64,000 bases of DNA from Amaranthus tricolor (lineage: Eukaryota > Streptophyta > Magnoliopsida > Caryophyllales > Amaranthaceae): contig NC_080059.1 in assembly GCF_026212465.1 (NCBI RefSeq), forward strand, positions 7,625,311 through 7,689,310, written 5' to 3'. The position numbers and the translations under genes are program-made. Numbering within the stretch: position 1 is the first letter of the stretch; the number at the start of each line of letters is the position of its first letter. Under the pieces are notes generated by a model. The model did not search any database, was not told where the DNA came from, and saw nothing but the letters and a program-made list of their open reading frames with translations. This document shows, piece after piece, positions 19,701 to 31,902 of the stretch.

Positions 19701-22700
19701 CCAATCAGTGTGAAAGATCGTTGGCATAATAATTTAGATTTTATTTATTCAGTCGTAGCTAATACTAATCTACAACTAAGATAATCAATTTCAATGATGA
19801 TCAACACAGGCAAAAATATTTAAATGTTAAAAAAAAAATTTAAAAAGCCTTCATTTTCATTTCAGTTTAAGTGGCATTAAAAGAAAACTTATCAGGAGTA
19901 GAACTAAAATATGTGGGGGCCAACAAGAGATGCATGCAACTAGGAAAATTTATCATGTACTCCCCATGACGGATCTACAATATATACTAACAAGTGTGAA
20001 GTTTATAACGACAGTAAGCTGTATACATCCGAACCTCCCGACCCCATCCTAGGCGGGAGCCACTTAATGGCGTTGGGGCAATGAAATATTATTGGATTCA
20101 AAAAGTCAATTGTGAAGTCAACATTACATAAATGTTTGAAAGTCAGTGGTATGCTTTATCTGTAAAAAAAAAAAAATCATGTATACTTATGTCTTGGTAT
20201 CAACTAGCACTTAAATGTTTAGCACCAACTCAGCTTCCAGAAAGCAACACTAAGGTCAGACAGAAAGACGTTTGAACAAGGTACTGCATATACAATTATG
20301 TAATCAATTGTAATTCAGGACAAGTAAAATCTTTGATTTCCGCATCGAAACACAAAATCAGTGGTCATGGTAAGCTACAACATTATATAACTCCAAAGGC
20401 ACTTAAATCGGAAATTTTAGATCTTTTATGATAATCATACTTCTTTGCAGGGCACAATATAAGGGTGCCTTTGCAGTGTTCTTTAATGCAATAAACTATG
20501 AAACCGTTACAGTTGGCAGCAGAAAGAATACCCGTATGATTAATTATAGGAAATAATCTTGAACATGAACCCACCTTGTGACGTTACGCCAGAGACCACT
20601 GAAGCCAAGGACAATTTGAAGTGTTGAAGCAACAATCAGTGCCCCTTGGATTCCCCGCATTATTCTCCTGAATTTCTGTTGAAACGTAAGAAGGTTATTG
20701 CAATTTGTATCAAATGGACAACAGTTTTTCGTAACACAATGGTTTAAGCGAATATTCTTGTTCATATGGACACTAAGACAACCGAACGCTAAAATCTTAA
20801 AGGCGCTTATTGCTTAAACAAGACCAGTCGTTCGGACTATCAGACCTAACAGTTATGTTCCCTTATATTTCTATAACTGTTATATGCCACAAGATACCAA
20901 TCTATTGAAAGAGTAGTATAACTCTCATTTTCCGTTCCACAGATTTGCATGTACCGATAAATTACTCCTATAACCACAAAAATGAGTTTTCAGGCACAAA
21001 CCACTTGAGGGTCTGGAATGTCACTGTAACGACCAGCCAAAATTATGGAAATTGTGGGTGCGACAAACGTGTAAGATCCTCCGATGACAGCTGGCAACCG
21101 AGTTCCAAACGTTGTCTGAAGTAGTGTGTTCAAACCAGCAACAAAAAGCAAAGTCTGAATGACTTCAGCCTTCTCTTTCTGTCAAAAATGCAAACATTAA
21201 AACGTTTAGACATTGTTATCAACCGATGCACAAAGGTTTCTGAGGTTGTCTTTAATTGAGTGTTGGAAAGCATGAATCGCAATCAAATAAGTATGAATTT
21301 CTTTGAGCACGTGGCACGTATTTGAAAGTGCTTGATAACCACTTCAAAGAGTTTGAGAGAATTTGGGAAAACTTCTTTCAATGGGGAGGGAACGTACTTC
21401 TTTTCGAATCCACAAGTTTATTATGTAAGGCCGACAATTTTTTTTTCCAATTGATCAGAATCCATCGTCTTTGATACCTTGATATATTTGTTATTAGGCT
21501 TGCACACAACAAAACTTATACAAGAGGAAAGTTGACTGTACACAAACCTGATTAGGTTCCATCCTTAAATCAATGAGTAGTCCATCGAGCTTAAATGTTA
21601 GTCATTTTCTCTCTAATTATTTAATGTGGAATTACATGTGAGCTATTTTTCCAACAAAAATTATTGCTTGTTGGACTTAATAGGTAGGTAAGGGCTTGGT
21701 CTATACTTGAGAGTTCCACACTGTCTTTTATCCTACAAACGAATCCAATCACTCAATATATATAATTCAAATACTCCCTCTGTTTTCATTTAATCTTCCC
21801 TTTCACTTTTTTAACAGATCTCAATGCAAACTTAAAAGTCAAATAATTTTAATTGTGAGTTTTAAAAAAATTTTAAACGTTGATATTTAGAAAGTATATA
21901 TTGAGACGAATCTATCAAGATCTCACATGAATATTTTTTCAAATAGATCAATGAGAAATCATAGTCAAAGTTTAATACTAAAATTCGTAATTCTATTTGA
22001 GAAAAACATGAAAACGGGGGGAGTACTTTTATATGGGCTTGTTTGGATTTTTCATTTAATAAGGCTAAAATTAAATAAAGTGGGCTTAATATATTTCAAA
22101 CAACCAAAATTTAATTTATGTATTTTATGATAGTACACTGATAAAATTTTAGTGCCTACACACATTCAACTATCAAATGTGTCGATTGATAAACAGTAAT
22201 TCATCGAGAACCTCATTGCAAAGGTATTAGTAATATCATCCTTATGACCTACCTTTCCACCTCCCATTTGAGGTACAAGAGAACTAGGAATGAGAACAGT
22301 TGTGCCAAGCATCACAATGTAGTGTTGGAAACCCAGCAAGATGGCCTCCGCTGGAAAACAATGACGAACTTCATTAGATAAAAAGCAGTGCACATTCTTT
22401 CAAAAAGATCATTATTTGTTAAAACCTCTCGTTTAAAGCCAAAGACACAAATTTAACACACTTTGTCAGAAGTGCTAATATTTCTCTCGAAATTTCCATG
22501 TTCACCCAGAAAAAAAGATACTCTTTGCATGAACATGGTCCCAAAAAAGGCATCATTTGAGGAGTATTGGGTATATCATCAACTAGCTACTAGGTGATAA
22601 GGTATGGGATTTCAAGTGGTGGCCAAATACCAAGGCCACAAGCAATCCTAAATACTTCCACCGTTCCATTATGCAATTTAATGGGTAATTTTGATCATTT

Positions 22701-23230
22701 ATATCTTGAATTATGCAAAAAAAACCCAGAATAAGTCTACAACATACAAAATTCTTTTATCAACAAGACAACCACATTTAGACCTTCACCAACATCTTCC
22801 AAATAAAGAAGGTTATAAAAACAAGTCATAAACATTTAATTTCACTATTAGTATAAAGATAGTAAAGCAAATAGGAGAACCCACCAAAAATAAACAAGAG
22901 TATCTATCAACATGAAGGATATAAAGAAAAGTATGTTATACTTTAATCAAAAGAAGAAAGCAAGCTTCAATAATTCATGACAAATTTGGCATAAACATAG
23001 ATCACATTCACAAAACTCCTAATTACTTTACTTTATATAATACAACTACGATTAATGCAGAAAGAACATCAACTAAAAATAGAAATGCAACCCAAAATTG
23101 GAAAGAACAAATATAGAAACTTACGCCATGGAGGAGGACTTGTAATGCAGTAAGACACATTGGGCAACTGATCTTTTGGTGGGTGTGGAGCTGGCTCTTC
23201 TGCCTTTGCTGGTGCTGCACCTCCTGCCAT
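16713..23230 (-). CDS. NAT6: Nucleobase-ascorbate transporter, NAT6-like
   Basis: This multipass plasma-membrane protein belongs to the NAT/NCS2 family, whose members carry purines, uracil or related solutes with protons or sodium. Fourteen exons: 23125-23230, 22253-22350, 21005-21178, 20575-20675, 19478-19553, 19321-19380, 19025-19209, 18212-18308, 17976-18062, 17800-17858, 17448-17539, 17283-17360, 17029-17189 and 16713-16931. They sum to 1593 bases, 530 aa plus stop, close to Arabidopsis NAT6 (about 532 aa). All junctions are GT-AG and in frame. The family QH motif of the first membrane segment is present (GFQHYIVML, residues 42-50), as is the NAT signature ENAGLLTLTR (349-358). The start MAGGAAPAKAEEP and the end NLNKYFPSV match the NAT6 subgroup. 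Residue 310 is Ser (AVSRSASATMMPPS) where I recall Tyr in relatives. The exact substrate cannot be read from the sequence. Confidence 0.95.
18470..18550 (-). repeat. SINE-like fragment in NAT intron 8
   Basis: The complement contains aggtgggagccacttggcat, very close to aggcgggagccacttaatggc at 20050-20073 on the other strand. This phrase resembles the 3' body of a widespread plant SINE (Au-like). It lies between NAT exons 7 and 8, counted from the gene start. Confidence 0.45.
18869..18970. repeat. GGGGTGTTCAA dispersed repeat in a NAT intron
   Basis: Begins ggggtgttcaatggaccgaa and continues with GC-rich gggcc-type motifs. A similar segment in the same orientation begins at 56125 in the first intron of the cytochrome c1 gene. 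The start resembles hAT-type MITE ends, but no second end or target duplication was identified here. Confidence 0.45.
20020..20100 (+). repeat. SINE-like fragment in NAT intron 4
   Basis: Contains tgtatacatccgaacctccc followed by aggcgggagccacttaatgg, resembling the conserved body of Au-like plant SINEs. A related fragment lies inverted at 18470-18550 in the same gene. It sits in the intron between exons 4 and 5 (19554-20574). Confidence 0.5.
21774..22023. mobile_element. Stowaway-like MITE in NAT intron 2
   Basis: Ends CTCCCTCTGTTTTCAT and ATGAAAACGGGGGGAG are inverted matches (two mismatches) and are flanked by TA on each side. Length 250 bases. Inside is the core gagacgaatctatcaagatc shared with other MITE fragments of this window. 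It lies in the intron between exons 2 and 3 (21179-22252), with no effect on the reading frame. Confidence 0.8.
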
Positions 23231-23564
23231 TTCTTCACACTTTCTTACTCACTTCTAACTCAACAATCACTAAAACAGACATGAAAACAGCCACAAATCA
23301 GTGAAAATTGTAAATCTAAGCAAAACCCAGATCCAAAAGTTTCCTATTTTAGAAACCCATTTCAATAGTTTAGTAGTACAACAGTTTGAGAACATTTATC
23401 AAACACCAAGAAGGCAAGAACCAAGAATAGAACTTTCACTACCCAGAAAATAGTAAGAGCTAGAAAACTCCATTTTCTTACCTAACTAATCAAAAAAGTC
23501 ACATACTTGACTCTAAGGGAACATACCCACATGTATAAGCACTACAATTGATTGCTAATCTTCT

Positions 23565-23604
<40 letters not shown>

Positions 23605-24000
23605 GGAGTAAAAAAGAGTAAAAAGACATTAAAAATCAAATAATTTAACAAAAAAATGGTGAAAAATAATAATTGAAAATGTAGTATGTAAAGAAAGCTT
23701 GAATTAAGTTTTTGATAATAACTTAAAAAGAAGCAAAATAAAGTGGTAATGAAAAAATTGGAAAGATGAGATATAAAAAGGTCAAAACTTTCAGTACCCC
23801 ACAAAAGATTTCAACTTGTATAGCTGTTCTTCTTTCTGGGTTTCTCTTTACTTGAAAAAATAAATAAAAAATAAAAAACAAAAAAAAAGCTTGTGTAGCT
23901 TACAAGTTACAACAATGTAGAAGTATGTTCTTCTCAGCTCAGCTTAGCTTAGAAAGACAATATTTTCTCTCTCGAGAAATGACCCATGTGTTGAGTTCCT
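23231..24000 (-). promoter_or_regulatory. NAT upstream region / probable 5' UTR
   Basis: The minus strand before the NAT ATG has a pyrimidine-rich stretch and a possible 3' splice site (tctgttttag near 23270), so a 5' UTR intron is possible. A run of 37 A at 23566-23602 (T on the gene strand) lies in this region. No TATA box can be assigned with confidence. Confidence 0.35.
23566..23602. repeat. Poly(A)37 tract
   Basis: Uninterrupted run of 37 A on the plus strand, upstream of the NAT gene. Confidence 0.95.
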
Positions 24001-26524
24001 GATTTGAATTTTTCTAGTTAAATTTATTAAATTAAATTAAATTAAATTCCTTTGTTTTTACATTTAATCTGGACGGAATATTTTTGGAGCACCAGCAGAA
24101 ACTAATAAAGCAGACACCGCTCTATATGAAAACGACGCCGTAGGAGAATAATTTAAATGAGTGTTTCTCAAACGATTCATAGCAGATTAGAGTGAGACCA
24201 AATAATTTAACAAATGGACACACGAGTAGCAGTTGTTTGTTGTAAATTAGTTCATTCATAATAATGAATTATTTCGATCAGTTATTTTACACGAGTTAAT
24301 AGAGCTGGTTTGACCACTGAATCATCTATTTTTAACTATATAAACTAAAATTATTCGACAAACTAAATATTGCAAATGACAGTTTTATCCTTTTGACAAA
24401 ATTGGTTTAACAAACTACATTATTGGATTGTAATTGGCAAAATCTTGACTATTCTGACAGTTGTAATTATTTCTACTCATTCGTACCATTTTGGTATGGA
24501 AGAATATTATTATTCGGTACATGTAAGTGTCTTAATGGACTATCGTTTAAAAATAAATATTTCTCAGTTTCATTTCATTATATATATTTTCTCGTATTTT
24601 AATAGTTGTTATATTTATGCTTTAGCGCTATCTAATATATATTTTAATTTTTAATTTATATTATAAAAAAATTTTAAAAAATTAATATTATAAAAAAATG
24701 TATTAATACGAATCAAACAAGACCTCACATGATAATATTTTACATTATAATATAGAGAATAATATGTCAAATAAGATCAATTGATGTACAGTAATTACTA
24801 CAATGACTGTAGTAAAATCCAAAGGAAGTATTAGTTACATTTGTTTTTTTATACACTATCTAATGTATTATTTTAAATTTTTTAATTATTTATATATTAA
24901 ATTATGCGTAGCTAATAATTATAAAATATTAATATTATGAAAGTATATAATTCCGATTCAAATTAGATTTCACTTGACCATATTTTTTATTACACATTAG
25001 TTGTAGTCCATAATATATAAATTATACTTGAATGATAAGTAATGTCAATAACCGTAATCTAGCTAACAAAAGTAATTGAGAAAGTGAATTAAGTAATAAA
25101 GTTAAAAGATTTAAAATTGTTTTCCAAAATTCTGAGCTTAATTCCTGGATCCTGGTAGCTTAATTATGTAAGACTCAAGTAAAGTCCCATGTACCAACTT
25201 CAACTTTCGTGTGATATTGTTTACTAAGAGTAGTATTTTTTAATCCCATTTTTATTTGGGTGATTATGACATTTTTTTCTAATTATATTATACTTTATAG
25301 GCTATATTATACATTTTACAATTCTATTTTTGTCATGATTTACATTTTATTTTTAATTATCATCTACACAATAAGATTATCTATTCAACACTTTCTCGTA
25401 AAATATATTTTTTTAATTATTTTTATCTCTTTTATTATAATTTGCTTAAATTTTATTTTTATAGCAAATACAACCGAATAGCTAGAGTGAATAGGATTTT
25501 GGACTACTAATTTAAAAAAAAATAAAATTTGTTAGTCCAATTGGCCATTTTATTTTTCTTGTTTGAGATTATAAAATATCAATTCACAATTAATATGTTT
25601 AATTTTTAAAAGAGAGAGCTTATTGAGGTGTGATAAGCATGTTATGATGTTAATGTGATAATCTGATTGGTTTGGGAAATTTTCTTTAGTAAATACGTCT
25701 AAAAACTTATATTCTTTTTATATTACTTCTATATGCTTCAAATTTTAATTATGATCGTCAAAGGATAAATTTAATATCACCCTCAACAACAAATAATACA
25801 AAATTTGTTAAACATTATTAAGGTCATTAAATAATGTAAATGTGTTTGTGATTGTAAATTGTCTGTACATTGCTTCAGCATATAATCTTTGAATATATAT
25901 TAGATTTCATTAAAATTATTATTAGAAAATTTGTTAATTGCGCTAACATTCATACTAAATAATATCTAAGTGCATTCATATTTTTTTCATAAAATTTTTA
26001 ATTTTACCTCTCTCACCGTAAAAAGCTTGATTTTTTCCCAATTTATCAAACTCAATGCTCGCTCAACATAAACGCTATCTATATGATTTTTCGTAAATGT
26101 TTTAAACACAATTTTATAAATCTTGTTGATTAATTTCCATTAAATTTCGTAAAAATGTAAAATTAAAATTATTTATTTATAGAGAGTCAAGTCTCATAAA
26201 ACGTGCTACTATACCTAAATGCAATTGCACATTCTGTACGACTTAACCTGTTTCCAAAAATTTTTAATTAAAAATTCAATAAATTTATGATAATATTAAT
26301 TTATAATTTGATAAATTAAAATTCGATGATTATTTATATTATTTATGATAATAACGCAATGAAAAAGATATCGATTAGTACATTACATTATTAGATGATT
26401 ATTTATATTGGAGTAGAACTACAAAGTTAATGATCCATTTGTCAATCATGGGTTGCAAAACTCATGATTGATAACTTCTTTAATGGGAACATTTATCATT
26501 GTTGGCACAACATCAATATTTTTA
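24001..26524. other. Gene-free AT-rich region with MITE fragments
   Basis: No gene seen. Two degraded Stowaway-like fragments lie at about 24640-24850 and 24850-25050, recognisable by acgaatcaaacaagacctca and its variant. Confidence 0.45.
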
Positions 26525-26904
26525 TCCAATTTTTAAACATTAGCCACCCTTTTCATTTTATCGCCACCTTCTAATAAAATTACAAATTTACCTCTGGACT
26601 TTAAAAAATTACAAATTTACCACTGGACTTAAAATTTCCTATATATACTCCAATCTCACTAAACAACTCCTTTATCATACTCAAAAAACAAAATTACATC
26701 ATAAAATTTTTAGAGCAAAAACTAAGAAATTCAATCCGCAAACAATTAATCGAGGTAATTTTTATTCGAATCGTATTATTAAAATTTTTTTTAAAAAAAA
26801 GAAAATTTTTGCAGTCGCTTTCCTGCAACTGAACCGCGGCTGGCTCGCGGTTTTCCTGCGACTTTCAGTTTTTTTTTTTCATGAATAATTATTATTAATT
26901 TTAT

Positions 26905-26915
26905 TTATATTATTA

Positions 26916-26986
<71 letters not shown>

Positions 26987-27031
26987 GTTATTATTATTGT
27001 TATTATTATTGTTATTATTATTATTATTATA

Positions 27032-27070
<39 letters not shown>

Positions 27071-27147
27071 GTGATTGTTATTATTATTATTATTTAATTT
27101 TTATTTTTGTTATAATTATTATATGTAATTTATTTTTTAAAATATTT

Positions 27148-27211
<64 letters not shown>
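26905..27211. repeat. (TTA)n microsatellites inside MULE copy A
   Basis: Two long ATT/TTA tracts, roughly 26905-27095 and 27151-27211, with a few GTT variants. They lie between the left subterminal region and the PMD fragment. Open frames across them are repeat artefacts. Confidence 0.9.
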
Positions 27212-27213
<2 letters not shown>

Positions 27214-27331
27214 TTTTTATATTCCTTTGAATATTATTTTTATTATTTTTGTTGGTGATGTTGTTGTTGTTATTGTCATTGTTAGTAAAATTTTCTTTAA
27301 TTTTATTTTTAAATATTATTTTTGTTATCAG

Positions 27332-27415
27332 TGTTATGATTATTATTATTATTGTTTGTGTTATTATTGTTATGATTATTATTATTATTGTTTGTGTTAT
27401 TATTGTTATGATTAT
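27332..27415. repeat. 36-bp tandem repeat, 2.3 copies
   Basis: Two full 36-base units of the type tgttatgattattattattat... and a partial third, grown out of the TTA-rich DNA of MULE copy A. Confidence 0.8.
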
Positions 27416-27654
27416 TAGTAATGTTATTATTTTTGTTAATATTGTTATTATTATTATGATTATTGTCAATTTAGAAAATTAATTACAATAATATTAACAA
27501 TAATAATAATTATTATATTTGTTGATAATGATTAGTTAAATATTGTTGTTGTTAATTAATTATTGTCTTTTGTTCATGTGGTTAATTTAACTTAACGTTT
27601 CATTATGTTTATTTATTAATAATAGTTCATTAAATTATCAAAAATTGTAGTAAA

Positions 27655-28135
27655 TGGCTGGTAATCAAGGAAAAGAAAAGGGTTTTTTAGACACTTGTTG
27701 AGTGGTAGTACTTCTAGGCTTACCCTGCTCAGAGGGGACCCTCATGAGAGGAGGGGTAACGGGTTCTGCTAGGAGGGCTAGGCAGGAAGAGGCTGCCAGA
27801 CACAGTGAGGCCCAACGGTCGAGTACGCTGAACCAAGTGCATTCTCCTTTTGATGACCAGGCTAGCAGCCTCCAGAGTAGTTGGGGGGTTTCTAGTGATG
27901 ATGATGATGCTGATGATGTTGAGTACCTAGGCGATGTTGTTCGCCCAGTGGACTGAACTGTTGTCCGGGGGTCCAACGGGAGATTCACACGTCCCGCCCT
28001 AGTTCTTCAGGCGCATCAGAATGCGCCAGATGTAGTCTCGTCGATAATGAGCCGTCACGGGGGAGCAGGCGCTCACAGTCCGCTGGAACGGACTGGTTAG
28101 TCACATCGCCCCAGCCCGGGGCCTACAGATACGCG
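27655..28135 (+). pseudogene. PMD (MAIN-like) gene fragment of MULE copy A
   Basis: It starts ATGGCTGGTAATCAAGG, like the PMD gene at 34278. Relative to that copy one base is missing in the Lys/Gly-rich start (GGAAAAGAAAAGGG against GGTAAAGGAAAAGGG), which shifts the frame and gives a stop after 15 codons. Homology then runs through the basic and Asp-rich N-terminal part and breaks off near 28135, before the plant mobile domain itself. It cannot encode a working protein. Confidence 0.85.
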
Positions 28136-28181
28136 CCTCAATAGATAGAACGACAATAATTAATCAACAAAACCTTTTTAC

Positions 28182-29135
28182 CTGGAGACGTCAAGAATAG
28201 CTGCAGATAAACCTTCGTCTCGATCGGTTACAATGACGCTAGGAGCCTGAGCTGTGCCAAAAATATCTCTCAATCCCTGCAACACCCACGAATACGACAC
28301 AGCCGCCTCATCTCGCATCAAACAGAACGCAACCAAGAAGTTGTGATTGGTTGGCGTCATTCCGATCACTTCACATAGTGGCCACTTTTGTTTTTTTTTG
28401 TTTTGTACGTTGTATCTATCAACACAACATACGGCCACGTACGTATCATTTGGATAGAGGTAGGATTTGCAACTAATAATCTGCTCAATTCCCCTTCGCT
28501 ATCCAGCTCTGTCCAAACCACGTAAGTAAGTTCTGTGGCCATATAAAGACAGTGTTAAAGGGGAGTCCCTACCGTCCATCTCTTCTCTCCTTATTGATTG
28601 CCTAACATTATATATATGATTCATACTAGTAAAAAAAGCCAGGTAAATTTTCTCTAATAGAAGTCATGATAAAGGCCGGTTGCATTTCGGTTGCACTAAG
28701 CTGTCGTATGTACTTCCGAATATCTACATTGATCCTATTTGCCCTTACATGACCATCTCTGTACACTAAGAACGGATGGTCATGTCTTCCTTTTTCACCA
28801 GGACACACCCTTACCGTCCAAGGTCTTTCTCTTGGTTTATGACTACTTGCTACAATCAAAAATTTACACCCACAACTTCTACTTTTAGAACCAGGTCGGG
28901 CAGTATTATCTAAATTATGTAAATAACCCCTAATATTATCATTGCGGTGACATCTTAAATACACACTTACTCTAGAATGTCCTTCTTTTTGTTTATAAGA
29001 AGCACGCGTAAATTGAAAACCAATTATTATTGCTATCGCATCGGCCCAACTATGTAATTCATCTAAGGAATTAAATTCCCTATCCGTAACAAAGCTACCA
29101 GAGTAATCTATGTTGTCTCCTAAATTTTCAAAGTC
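28182..29135 (-). pseudogene. MULE transposase fragment of copy A
   Basis: This corresponds to exon 2 of the transposase at 36489-39769. It keeps the N-terminal zinc region (LRCHR, CGCKF, HDHPF) and the second catalytic Asp in VIVTDRDEGLSAAI. Near 28628 a run of T causes a one-base frameshift (GFFY then stop) relative to the other copy, and further damage follows. The first exon found in the long copy is absent. The splice acceptor before GACTTTGAAAA (29135) and the donor at 28182-28181 are conserved. At the codon that is a stop in the long copy, this copy has CAA (Gln). SWIM, RS and OTU parts are deleted. Confidence 0.85.
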
Positions 29136-29426
29136 CTGTAAATTTGAAATATGAAACAAACCATACATTAGGTCATTAAAAATTATACATACAAACATTA
29201 ATAATAAAAACATCCAATAATAAATAAAAATTATAAATTACTTTAACAATTACTTAAATAATTAATATTAAAATGATAACAATACAAAAAATATAATAAA
29301 TAATTGTAATAATAATAAAACAAATTAATATTAAATAATAATAATATAATAATAATAACATATAATTATAAATTATTTAAATAAATAATAACAAAATAAT
29401 AGTAATGTTAATAATATAAATTACTT

Positions 29427-29429
<3 letters not shown>

Positions 29430-29494
<65 letters not shown>
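29430..29494. repeat. (TAA)n microsatellite
   Basis: About 65 bases of TAA repeat in the right part of MULE copy A. Confidence 0.95.
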
Positions 29495-29495
<1 letters not shown>

Positions 29496-29983
29496 TACAA
29501 ATAATATTACTATTATTAATAATAATATTATAATAATATTAATAATAATAACTTACTAGGATGTATAATAATTTAAATAATAATGTAAATAAAAAAAAGT
29601 CGTGCAAAAACCGTTAATGGACCACGGTTCAATGCACAAAACGTGCGACTGGACAACGGTTCACTCGCCCAGTTTTTGCCACTTTTTTTTTTTTTAAATA
29701 CACCGCTTCAAATCGATTAAAGAACGTTTTTAGAGAGATAGTATCGTGTTTGAAATCGTATATCATACAAGGGCGTGTCTGAAAATTTAATATATATAGG
29801 GTCCCGATAAAAATGTTCGGAATTAAAGTTATAATAGTATTATTAAGTGCGATTTAGATTTATTAAGCAAATTTTAAATCAAGTGACAAATTCATAATTT
29901 TTTATAATCCAAAAGTAAATTCATAATTTCATTGAGGGAGGGGTAAAGATAAAATAAAAAGAATATCCATATTTAATAACACC

Positions 29984-31902
29984 CTTTATTTACACTAAAG
30001 AAGATTGATTGATTTACAAATTCGAGTATTCATCACTCATCACACATGACACATGCATGTAAATCGAGTAACGTATTGTCATCATCAATAGGCCACATAT
30101 CACTTTTTTTATTCTTTCAAATCAAAGCCACGTAATCACTTTGTTTTCGACTAAGGCACTAATTGTCTCTATTTGTTGTTAAATACTTACTCCAATCCAC
30201 TATTTATATTTTATTTGCTCCATATATTTTATTTAATTTAATTATTCAATTCTTAATATATCTAATTATGCATAATTAAAATTATGAAGAGTTGATATGA
30301 ATAATTTTTATATTGAGACGAATCAAACAAAATTCCACTTAACTATGTTTTAACTTATAGATTAATAATAAAATACAAATTAAGAGTAAGAGATGAATAA
30401 TATCCAAAAAGCAAATGGGAACATTACTAGTGAATTGGAGGGAGTATCGATATCATAAGGAATTTTACAGAAATTTAAAAAAATTAAATCTTTTTAATTA
30501 GAGTATTACTTCCTTTGTTCCAATATACTTGCTACATTTGACTTTTTATGCAATCCAACGTGATATATATATTGCACTATACACATCTAAAAATTAAGAC
30601 GATTGAAACAAGATCCCACTTGACTATATTTTTTTCTACACATTAGCCACAATATATAAAATAAGCTTGAATGATGAATAGTATCGAAAAACATTACGTA
30701 GCAAGTATTTCATAACGGAAGAAATATTAAAGAAGATAGTAGAAATATTTATATTTTAATTCAATTATAAGTGGAGATTATATAAAGATTGAATAATAGA
30801 AGTATAAAATGCAAATAGATAAAGATAAATTGATCTAGTAGGCTTAGTGGATCTGAATCTTAAATGAATCTATAAAGAGTTTGGGTTTGCACAGACCTAG
30901 ACCCGAACTTACTTCTATTTAATTTTTATGGATCTAGGTCCGATGATTCTCAATAAATTAGATCCAAAACTTCACAAATATATGCGGGTCTAATAGGGTC
31001 TTAAACGTTATTTATATTCAACAATTTAATTCCAATGTGTTTGCCCTATCTCCAATTTTTCATGATCCTCTCTGACCCAAAAGACATTCTTTAAAGACTC
31101 GAGGTGTTAAGATGCGACTAAGAAAGAAATTCTCAAGAGGATTGATGTTTTGACATGCATGTTGCTCGATTGCGCAAATCACTTGCTCGACTAAGCATCT
31201 TAAGTCAAGTTAACCTTTTGTGAATAATATGTAATTCTACTCGATCGAGCACACCTCTGCGCAATCGAGCAATCCACTATTCGAGCAATATACACGCAAG
31301 TTCTTTGCTCCATTTTCTCGTCTTCGATATTGCCCTCTTTTATGGAAGCTAGAACATGCCCCACTAACACCACATGTAAATAAGAATTTAGGAGGTATTT
31401 AAAAAATAGGGAATGGGGGAGGAAGGGAGGGTATAATAAGAACAGCTTATCTTGTTTGTTCAAGAGGAAAAGAATTAGAAAGTAAAGGATATGTCATTAT
31501 TCTTTTAAACCTTTCTATTTTAAGAAAGAATATATTGGTTTTCTACCAAATTTACAAATCTAATTGCTTTAATCTCTTCCTTCTAAATCCCTCTCTTTAA
31601 AATTTGTTATTTATGCAAAGAATATTGTGTTACTCCAATCCCTTTAAATCCCTTATTTTCCTTTACTTTGGAATCTTTTAATTCAAACTAGATTATCATT
31701 ATCATCATCAATTTTATCAAATCCAGTATATTTTGCTACATAGAAAAAATTGCCCAATTCAACGTCAACAATGGATAAATTTGATCTTGACTAAACGGCT
31801 CACCTAAATAAATGTGAGGAAATGAAAATAATTTATTTGTATTAAAATTAGGTTGAACTAATTTAACAATAGAAAAAAGTACTCAATTAATACTTTTAGT
31901 AA
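29984..31902. other. Gene-free region with MITE and LTR-like fragments
   Basis: No gene seen. Degraded Stowaway-like MITEs lie at about 30180-30450 and 30510-30730 (core gagacgaatcaaacaaaatt and variant). A stretch at 31130-31300 repeats gctcgatt/gatcgagca motifs, resembling those in the solo LTR at 32078, and may be a fragment of a related LTR. Confidence 0.45.

Larger units (their letters stand above)
26527..29983. mobile_element. Internally deleted MULE (copy A), ends approximate
   Basis: The left terminal sequence (agccacccttttcattttat, then tcgccacc) matches the TIR of the full copy at 33488-40078; the complement of the right end is a more decayed version. Inside are a PMD gene fragment (plus strand) and a transposase fragment (minus strand) in the same convergent order. 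About 3.6 kb of the full element, from within the PMD first exon to the third transposase exon, is missing; the junction is near 28130-28145. The target duplication is no longer recognisable, so borders are good to about 10 bases. Confidence 0.8.

Noticed and set aside
27137..27482. Open frames rich in Ile or Tyr/Cys on both strands
   Set aside because: Products of the TTA-type repeats in MULE copy A.
26500..29990. Exact 9-bp target duplication for MULE copy A
   Set aside because: Candidate flanks (for example tccaattttta and tccatattta) match only partly and do not fit the TIR alignment with copy B.
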